A stretch of 64,000 nucleotides of DNA from JALHUB01 sp963719465 (GTDB lineage Bacteria; Chloroflexota; Dehalococcoidia; DSTF01; JALHUB01): contig OY970386.1 of assembly GCA_963719465.1 (NCBI GenBank), positions 1,178,001 to 1,242,000 of the forward strand, given 5' to 3'. The position numbers and the translations under genes were made by a program. Position 1 is the stretch's first letter. Every line of letters starts with the position of its first letter. The notes under the pieces are model-generated. The model did not search any database and was not told the DNA's origin. It worked only from the letters and a program-made list of their open reading frames with translations. Below, in pieces: positions 58,462 to 64,000 of this stretch.

Positions 58462-59931
58462 TCAGGCTGGCCAGAGGTGCGTCGTTTCTTTTCGCCGCTG
58501 CCGCACTGCCGCTCCCGTGCGATAGGCCGCGTCGCTAACGGCGCGCGCGACCGCCCGCGCGACATGCCGGTTGAACACGCTGGGAATTATGTACTCCTCG
58601 TGCAGCTCGCGTTCGGGGACCTGGGCGGCGATAGCCTCGGCGGCGGCGAGCTTCATCTCTTCGTTGACCGTCGTGGCGTGAGCGTCGAGGAGGCCGCGGA
58701 AGAAGCCGGGGAAGCAGAGGACGTTGTTTATCTGGTTGGGGTAGTCGGAGCGGCCGGTGGCCATGACGCGGACGTAGGGTTCGGCCTCTTCGGGTGCTAT
58801 CTCCGGGTCAGGGTTGGCCATGGCGAAGACGATGGGATCGGGGGCCATAGTGCGCAGGTGGTCGACGGTGAGCATTCCGGGTCCGGAGAGGCCTATGAAG
58901 ACGTCCGCCCCCTTGATTGCGGCGCCAAGATCGCCCTTGACCTGCCGGGGGTTGGTGTTTTCGGCGTACCAGACCTTCTCGGCGTTCATGTGCTCGGTGC
59001 GTCCCTTGAAGAGCGTGCCGGCGCGGTCCACGCCGATGATGTCGCGGACGCCGGCGGACATTAGGATCTTGCTGCAGGCGACGCCGGCGGCGCCGACGCC
59101 CAGGAACACGACCTTGAGGTTCTCCATTCTCTTCTGGACGACTTTGACGGCGTTGAGGAGGCCGGCAAGGACGACGACGGCAGTACCATGCTGATCGTCG
59201 TGGAAGACGGGGATATCCAGCTCTTGCTTCAGCCGCTCCTCGATCTCGAAGCAACGGGGTGCGGCGATGTCTTCCAGGTTGATGCCGCCGAAGACGGGGC
59301 TTATGGCCTTCACGATCTCCACGATCTGGTCCGTGTCCTTGGTTTGAAGGCAGATGGGCCAGGCATCGACGCCGCCGAACTCCTTGAAGAGGACGGCTTT
59401 GCCCTCCATCACGGGCAGAGCGGCGGCGGGTCCGATGTCGCCGAGGCCGAGGACGGCGGTGCCGTCGGTGACGACGGCGACGGAGTTGCCCTTGATGGTC
59501 AGGCTCCAGACGGCAACGGGTTCGTGGTAGATGGCCTGGCAGATTCGCGCCACGCCGGGGGTGTAAGCGGCGGAGAGGTCGCCGCGGGTGTTCAAGGGAA
59601 CGCGACTGCTGACTTCGATCTTTCCGCCGAGGTGGAGCAAGAAGACGGGGTCAGAGATGCTGCGAAACGTTACTTTTCCGACGGCCTTGATGGCGTCGGT
59701 GATCTGGTGGGCGTGCTGGATGTCACGGGCAGTGAAGGTGATGTCGCGGACCATGGTTTCGCGGTTGGACTGGACGATGTCCACGGCGCCGATGTCGCCG
59801 CCCGCCTGGCCGATCGCAGAAGCTATTCGGCCGAGCATACCGACCTGATTGGGGTAAGCGGTTCGAACCGTGAGGGTGTAGCCGCCCCCCGGGGAGACGT
59901 TGCTCAGAGCTGCTGCCGTTCGCCGTTGCAT
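58462..59931 (-). CDS. NAD-dependent malic enzyme with N-terminal ACT domain
   Basis: A 489-residue enzyme decarboxylating malate to pyruvate. The start at 59931 follows GAAGGAGG; the longer frame from 60030 lacks support. An ACT domain (about residues 18-90) begins TLTVRTAYPNQVGML and may bind a small-molecule effector. The malic enzyme core follows with SAAYTPGVARICQAI, KGNSVAVVTDGTAVLGLGDIGP (in part) with the catalytic region, IPVFHDDQHGTAVV, and the NAD loop VFLGVGAAGVACSKIL. The end is basic. A TATAAT lies at 59956-59951, 20 bases before the start codon. Confidence 0.92.
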   Translation of the reverse strand: MQRRTAAALSNVSPGGGYTLTVRTAYPNQVGMLGRIASAIGQAGGDIGAVDIVQSNRETMVRDITFTARDIQHAHQITDAIKAVGKVTFRSISDPVFLLHLGGKIEVSSRVPLNTRGDLSAAYTPGVARICQAIYHEPVAVWSLTIKGNSVAVVTDGTAVLGLGDIGPAAALPVMEGKAVLFKEFGGVDAWPICLQTKDTDQIVEIVKAISPVFGGINLEDIAAPRCFEIEERLKQELDIPVFHDDQHGTAVVVLAGLLNAVKVVQKRMENLKVVFLGVGAAGVACSKILMSAGVRDIIGVDRAGTLFKGRTEHMNAEKVWYAENTNPRQVKGDLGAAIKGADVFIGLSGPGMLTVDHLRTMAPDPIVFAMANPDPEIAPEEAEPYVRVMATGRSDYPNQINNVLCFPGFFRGLLDAHATTVNEEMKLAAAEAIAAQVPERELHEEYIIPSVFNRHVARAVARAVSDAAYRTGAAVRQRRKETTHLWPA

Positions 59932-59950
59932 GGGTGCCTCCTTCAGCCGC

Positions 59951-59956
59951 ATTATA
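59951..59956 (-). promoter_or_regulatory. -10 element upstream of the malic enzyme gene
   Basis: Minus-strand TATAAT 20 bases before ATG 59931; -35 not clear. Confidence 0.45.
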
Positions 59957-60075
59957 CGGCGCGAGAGCCTGCGGACGCCAGAATGGCCAGAAGATGTCGC
60001 GTGGGAGATATAAGAGGGGGCGGGTTTCACGAAGATCTCAAGAAACTGGCAGGCCCCCTCGGCGCGATTGCCGGG

Positions 60076-62418
60076 TTAGTGGCAAGACTGGCCCAGCTGG
60101 AGAGCCACGATGAGGATGTCAGTCGAATTAGGGAGTCCATCCTTGGAGAGGTCAAGATCGCTGTTGTAAGGGATTACGCCCGAGGCGGCCTCTGCCACGA
60201 GAAACAGATCAGTAACATTGACACGACGGTCACCGTTTACGTCAGCAATTTCGACGTTGTCCGGGCAGCCGTTGTTGTTCGTGTCTTTGGCTGTGGGGGA
60301 AGTGCCCCATCCCATCACTTCGAGACCATCCGGAATGCCATCGCCGTCCGTGTCAGGATTGTGGGGGTCGGATCCGAACAGGGCCTCGATGTTGTCAGGG
60401 AGACCGTCGTGGTCAGAGTCGTTCTGCTGGTAGGCGCTCGGCTTGCTTGCCGGATTCAGCGGATCGGTGCCGAAAAGGCACTCGGCCCCATCGACCACGC
60501 CGTCGCCGTCGGTGTCCGCTTTCAAAGGATTCGTTGGGCCTGAGCCGCAGCCAACGCTCTCCGGCGGGATGCCGAGAGCGGTATTCCAGACTGAGTTGAG
60601 CATCCAGTCATTGTCCGTGTCCGGATCGCAGGCATCACCCAGGGTGTCTGAATTGGGAACGGTCGCATCATCACCCGGAACGGCTGGTCCGTTGTCAATC
60701 GGGTTGGCGTCGGTGTTGGTCTGGTCTGGGTTCCACACATAGGGGCAGTTGTCGATGTAGTCGGGGACGCCATCGCCGTCGCTGTCAGTGGATGGAGTCG
60801 GACTCGCGGTCGGCCCCGAGGTTGGAGTGGACGTTGGCGTCGACGTGTGTGCGCTGGTCGGCGTGGGCGTTATCGTCGGCGGCACCGGCGTCGGCGTGCG
60901 CGTCGCGGTTGGTGAGTAAGTAGGCGTAGGTGTCCTGGTCTTTGTTGCGGTGGACGTGGGAGGGACAGCCGTCGACGTCGGCGTGCTGGTCGGCGAAGCG
61001 GTGCGAGTGGCTGTAGGCATGGGCGAGCTGGTCGGCGTGCGCGTCGGAGTCGGGGACGGCGTGCTGGTCGCGGACGGTGTCGGTGAGGGCGTGGAGCTCG
61101 GCGAAGCGGGGACGGTGACGGAGTAGGCGTAGGTCTCGATGGCGCACTCACCGTAGCCCACCTTGAAGTAGCCGTCGCCGTTCCAGGTGCTGCCCCAGCT
61201 GTTCTTCACTATCCAGTAGCCGCCGGCGTCGTTGTAGCCGGTGATGACGACGGCGTGGTTGGCACCGCTGTCGTCGGTGCAGCGGTAGACGCCCTGCGCG
61301 TCGAAGGCGCCGCCGAAGCCACTGCCGACTCCCATGGCGACTACCAGCGGCCCGTTCGAGACCAGCGCCTGCTTCATCTGAGCGGCCGACACGGCTGTGA
61401 CGGAGTTTATCTTCACCAGCCGGCTCTGGTAGTTGGCGCAGCGGTTGGAGCAGGTGGCGTTGCTGCAGGCGCCGTTCGTGTTGTAGGTGCAGCCGCTGCT
61501 GCAGCTCGAGCCGCAACTGCAGCTGGTGTCGACGTAGGGCAGGCAGGACTCGTCAGGGATGCCATAGTCGCGCACGTAAGAGAGGGCGCTGACGTAGTTG
61601 CCGCCGCAGCAGTTGCCGTAGGAACCCTCGGAGTAGCAGTCGGATACGAGGTACTCTTCGGAGAGGTCGAGATCCAGGTTCGGGTTGCCGGTGGCGATGT
61701 TGTAGGTCCCTTCCGTCACGCCGGCGGAGGCGAAGGCCCAGCAGGAGCCGCAACCGCCCTGGTTCTTGACGCTGGTCATCCAGTTCTGACCGTTCTGGCT
61801 GCGCCAGTCGAAGGAGGAGGGAGTTGAGCCGACGACGACGCCGTCTTGCTGATCGGGCGCCGGACTCTGGTCGGAGGGCGCGGCGCTCTGGGGAACCTGG
61901 ATGCTGCTCCGGGTGGCCAACCGGCTCAGGTCCATCATGCTATCGACGGAGCCCAGCTCTTGCTTGTTGTCGGGCCTGACGCATTCGGCGTAGTCTTGCG
62001 AGAGGGTGCCGCGGCCATTGCCGTCGTGCTTGGCGACGGTGGTCAGACCCTGCTTGGCGCAGTAGGAGTACTTCTGGCCGCACTGGCCGTTGAGGAAGCT
62101 CCACTCTTCGCAGGTCGTGCCGTCAGGGAAGACGCAGAGGCCCTGTTCGCTGCCGTCGGTGCCGGTGGAGATGCGGTAGTCGTAGCCGAGGTCCTTGCAG
62201 TAGGTGGCGGCCGGGTTGGCCATGCCGAGGCGGTCGGTAGCATTACCGCTGCCGCCGCAGGTGGCCGGCGCGTAGCTGGCGAATTGCTGGGCGGTCGCCT
62301 GCAAGGGCGAGGCGGAGTCGGCCTGCTTTGCCCCCGGCGCTTGCGCGAGGACAACCCAGGATATGACGAGGACTCCAACAGCCGCGGCTATCGTGGCAAG
62401 TGGCAGTTTGTACTGCAT
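60076..62418 (-). CDS. Secreted papain-like (C1) protease with DUF333, thrombospondin type 3 and dockerin-like regions
   Basis: A 780-residue exported protein. Signal peptide or anchor 1-27; DUF333-like domain (about 68-123, YCKDLGYDYRI and CVFPDGTTCEEW). The papain-like domain (about 200-430) has Cys226 in GGCGSCWAFA, His388 in ANHAVVITGYN and Asn406 in IVKNSWGSTW, so the triad is complete; a Cys-rich loop lies at 300-330. A Thr/Pro/Ser linker (about 437-550) leads to thrombospondin-type-3 Ca-binding repeats (DSDGDGVPDYIDNCP, DTDGDGVVDGAE, DTDGDGIPDGLE) and a dockerin-type end (DVNGDRRVNVTDLFLV). It is likely cell-surface or free and degrades protein outside the cell. Confidence 0.88.
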   Translation of the reverse strand: MQYKLPLATIAAAVGVLVISWVVLAQAPGAKQADSASPLQATAQQFASYAPATCGGSGNATDRLGMANPAATYCKDLGYDYRISTGTDGSEQGLCVFPDGTTCEEWSFLNGQCGQKYSYCAKQGLTTVAKHDGNGRGTLSQDYAECVRPDNKQELGSVDSMMDLSRLATRSSIQVPQSAAPSDQSPAPDQQDGVVVGSTPSSFDWRSQNGQNWMTSVKNQGGCGSCWAFASAGVTEGTYNIATGNPNLDLDLSEEYLVSDCYSEGSYGNCCGGNYVSALSYVRDYGIPDESCLPYVDTSCSCGSSCSSGCTYNTNGACSNATCSNRCANYQSRLVKINSVTAVSAAQMKQALVSNGPLVVAMGVGSGFGGAFDAQGVYRCTDDSGANHAVVITGYNDAGGYWIVKNSWGSTWNGDGYFKVGYGECAIETYAYSVTVPASPSSTPSPTPSATSTPSPTPTRTPTSSPMPTATRTASPTSTPTSTAVPPTSTATKTRTPTPTYSPTATRTPTPVPPTITPTPTSAHTSTPTSTPTSGPTASPTPSTDSDGDGVPDYIDNCPYVWNPDQTNTDANPIDNGPAVPGDDATVPNSDTLGDACDPDTDNDWMLNSVWNTALGIPPESVGCGSGPTNPLKADTDGDGVVDGAECLFGTDPLNPASKPSAYQQNDSDHDGLPDNIEALFGSDPHNPDTDGDGIPDGLEVMGWGTSPTAKDTNNNGCPDNVEIADVNGDRRVNVTDLFLVAEAASGVIPYNSDLDLSKDGLPNSTDILIVALQLGQSCH

Positions 62419-62644
62419 GAATCTACCCCCTGATGCACAGAACATCCTCTGCCTATTTAATCGACCCATCGGCGGGAATCTGAGCAAGGAGCGATTGCCG
62501 GGGGCTGGCACAAAGGGATGCTGCTGCGGTGAAAGAGGGTATTAGAAAAGAAGCAATGAGAGCGAGGAATTTGGTCCGAAACCGCCGCCGCCAGCCCTTC
62601 AATGCTGCACCCCCAGGGAAGGCCCGCCCGCCGATACGCAAGGA

Positions 62645-62650
62645 ATTATA
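62645..62650 (-). promoter_or_regulatory. -10 element upstream of the protease gene
   Basis: Minus-strand TATAAT followed by a leader of about 220 bases before ATG 62418. The start codon follows AGGGGG. No known riboswitch pattern was recognised in the leader. Confidence 0.4.
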
Positions 62651-62715
62651 GACGGATCGTCTGCTATCCGCCAGTCTGGGGGGAGAGGAATGGAAGAGTG
62701 TTGATTTGGGAGTTG

Positions 62716-62791
62716 GCGTCCCTGGCAGGATTCGAACCTGCGACCCGCTGCTTAGAAGGCAGCCGCTCTTTCCTCTGAGCTACAGGGACGC
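62716..62791 (-). tRNA. tRNA-Arg (anticodon TCT)
   Basis: A full cloverleaf on the minus strand: acceptor GCGTCCC paired with GGGACGC, D-arm with AGCTCAGAGG, anticodon loop CTTCTAA between GCTGC and GCAGC, and T-arm with GGTTCGAATCC. The loop gives anticodon TCT, reading AGA/AGG. CCA is not encoded. Confidence 0.96.
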
Positions 62792-62797
62792 TTCAGA

Positions 62798-63286
62798 CTA
62801 GTCTTGCGCCGTCTCTACTTTATAGTAGTTGCCGCGCGGTCTGTCACCACCACGGATGTCGACGATTCGCAGGCCCGTGACGTCCGGGCTGGTGGTAACG
62901 TACTTCTGGAGCAAGCGGCCCAACGGCTGAGCGGCTAACACGGCGAGCATGGAGGCGAGGAGGACGGTTGGCAGTCTCTCCCAGCGGTTGCGATTGCCGG
63001 CACTGAGGGTCGAAGCCAGGCCGGCCATCACGCCTGCCACAGCCAGATTCGTGCCACAAAGCGGCGAGACGGCCAGCACCGATTCGCCGGCCTGCAAGCG
63101 GCTCAGCCCTTCCTCCGCCGACTCCTGCAGGTCTCGAGCGGGAACGTTGCCGTAGATGTAGAAGCCGCTGGCGGTGGCGCGGCCGACGAGACGGGTGTCG
63201 GGCCCAAGCCGTCCCATAAGGACGGATACGGTGGCGTGCTCCAGGGCGTGATTACGCCGCACAGAACCTATGATTCGATTCAACAT
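62798..63286 (-). CDS. DUF6391-like membrane protein
   Basis: A 162-residue protein from ATG 63286 following GAGGAG. RRNHALEHATVSVLMGRLGP near the start is the RxNHALEHAT motif of the DUF6391 group; two hydrophobic segments (about 75-92 and 106-125) and CGTNLAVAGVMAGL follow. Function unknown. A tRNA gene ends seven bases beyond it. Confidence 0.78.
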   Translation of the reverse strand: MLNRIIGSVRRNHALEHATVSVLMGRLGPDTRLVGRATASGFYIYGNVPARDLQESAEEGLSRLQAGESVLAVSPLCGTNLAVAGVMAGLASTLSAGNRNRWERLPTVLLASMLAVLAAQPLGRLLQKYVTTSPDVTGLRIVDIRGGDRPRGNYYKVETAQD

Positions 63287-63356
63287 TTCTACTCCTCAAC
63301 CCCTTTCGAGTATATCACAGGCTTATCGGCGTTTCGGCTTGCGGCGCTTGCCCGGC

Positions 63357-64000
63357 CTATTTGCTGCGGGTCACGCCGGGGATGCCCGTCATCCCGCCCG
63401 ACGAGGCGCTGACGTTCACGACGTGCTTCTCGTCAGTCTGGGGAGACCAGATAGTCACCGTGGCCTGGCCGCCGCCTTTGGGAATCTGAGCCGGATTGAC
63501 GGACAGTGTCAGTTTGCCGTCGCGCTCGCAGGGCGCGCCGGCGGTGCAGATGACGTCGTCGCCAAGGGCCACGCCAGCGGACGGCGAAAGGATAAGCCAG
63601 CTCGCGGAGGAGGTTGCCCCCCAGACGAGGATGCCCGTGCCGTCGTTGCCGAGCTCGATGTCCTGGGAGACCATGGTCTTCTTGTCGTTGGGCGACAGGG
63701 AGATGTCAGGAGTGTAGACGTCGAGCTTGGGAGCGCCGAGAACGGAGGAGACCCCGGAGCTCGAAGGCCGTTTCGTCGAGTCCGTGTGCGTGGGGGATGG
63801 CGAAGGTATGTCCATGTTGGAATAGGGCGCGTGCCAGTTGGCGAGCTGAAGGGGGCCGCTCCACTTAGGATTGGAGAGATCCGGCAGGGTGAGGTCGGAC
63901 GGCTGCCAGAGCTGTTTGCCATCGACGACGGGCGGATGAGAGGCGCAGCCCCAGACGAGCTCCTGATAGGGGTACTTGCTGCGATCGTGACCGAAGCCGT
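63357..64000 (-). CDS. Secreted or surface protein, C-terminal part (start lies beyond the window)
   Basis: The frame is open to the right edge: upstream of the internal ATG at 63815 it reads WGCASHPPVVDGKQLWQPSD and then LQLANWHAPYSN, so the real start is outside the window. The last 110 residues look like a beta-sandwich (DIELGNDGTGILVWGATS, ASWLILSPSAGVALGDD) resembling BACON or Ig-like repeats, preceded by a Ser/Pro/Thr linker. Role unknown; the pattern fits an extracellular protein. Confidence 0.7.
   Translation of the reverse strand, partial: GFGHDRSKYPYQELVWGCASHPPVVDGKQLWQPSDLTLPDLSNPKWSGPLQLANWHAPYSNMDIPSPSPTHTDSTKRPSSSGVSSVLGAPKLDVYTPDISLSPNDKKTMVSQDIELGNDGTGILVWGATSSASWLILSPSAGVALGDDVICTAGAPCERDGKLTLSVNPAQIPKGGGQATVTIWSPQTDEKHVVNVSASSGGMTGIPGVTRSK

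Noticed and set aside
62419..62640. Possible riboswitch in the protease leader
   Set aside because: Compared by eye with c-di-GMP, cobalamin and SAM patterns; no conserved core could be matched.
1..64000. CRISPR array, rRNA, prophage or integron
   Set aside because: No spaced short direct repeats, no rRNA core sequence, no phage structural genes and no integron integrase were seen.

Overview
The window is a GC-rich chromosomal fragment from a bacterium that I would place, by inference, in the Chloroflexota (Dehalococcoidia-like). The signs are the mix of Gram-positive-like traits (tRNA-Ile-sensing T-box leader, LytR-CpsA-Psr protein, 7TM-HD c-di-AMP phosphodiesterase), menaquinone-type UbiA and methyltransferase genes, secreted proteins with Thr/Pro-rich tails, several very short zinc-ribbon proteins, and the orders rpsF-ssb-rpsR and rplI-dnaB. 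Housekeeping promoters are easy to read (TTGACN, 17-18 bases, TANNNT). GTG and TTG starts are common. No rRNA, CRISPR array or prophage was seen. There is one tRNA, Arg(TCT).

Layout. 1-8.3 kb: HNH endonuclease (cut by the window edge), CvpA, PAP2 phosphatase, a PNPOx-UbiA fusion with a MenG-like methyltransferase, a SufR-like regulator, PgpH. 7.5-11.1 kb: purQ, a duplicated DUF4389 membrane protein and purL. 11.1-11.8 kb: copy A of a dispersed G/C-rich repeat. 11.9-18 kb: rplI, dnaB, a double-ATPase DnaC-like protein, a zinc ribbon, comF. 18.1-19.1 kb: an intact IS481-like insertion sequence with terminal repeats and a 15-bp target duplication, sitting on the promoter of an LCP gene. 19-26.8 kb: LCP, rpsT, murJ, a second zinc ribbon, and ileS behind a T-box leader. 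27.8-34 kb: proB and proA separated by about 3.7 kb of small accessory genes and repeat copies B and C, with copy D after proA. 34.6-41.3 kb: aldo/keto reductase beside a duplicated scrap of a cation-efflux gene, the efflux gene itself, an LPG-synthase-type membrane protein, DUF362, a DsbA-like thioredoxin and RdgB. 41.5-45.4 kb: folC, fabF, galE, a SWIM protein. 45.7-47 kb: an isolated AAA+ ATPase with an operator-flanked promoter. 47.2-51.4 kb: GNAT, GT4 glycosyltransferase, amidohydrolase, ThpR, small zinc protein. 52.5-57 kb: peptidyl-prolyl isomerase, homoserine dehydrogenase, coiled-coil protein and threonine synthase in one tightly packed operon. 57-64 kb: rpsR-ssb-rpsF, malic enzyme, a large secreted papain-like protease, tRNA-Arg, DUF6391 and a partial secreted protein.

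Main points. The isoleucyl-tRNA synthetase has GVHH where class I synthetases have HIGH, the swap associated with mupirocin hyper-resistance in type-2 IleRS. The DnaC-like protein has two complete P-loop ATPase domains. Four related intergenic repeats form a mobile-looking family; one carries a 93-codon gene and another only a relic of it. Three conserved genes (menG-like, galE, hom), and perhaps a fourth small one, are each broken by one extra base. Consistent direction in otherwise intact genes suggests sequencing or assembly errors more than true decay.
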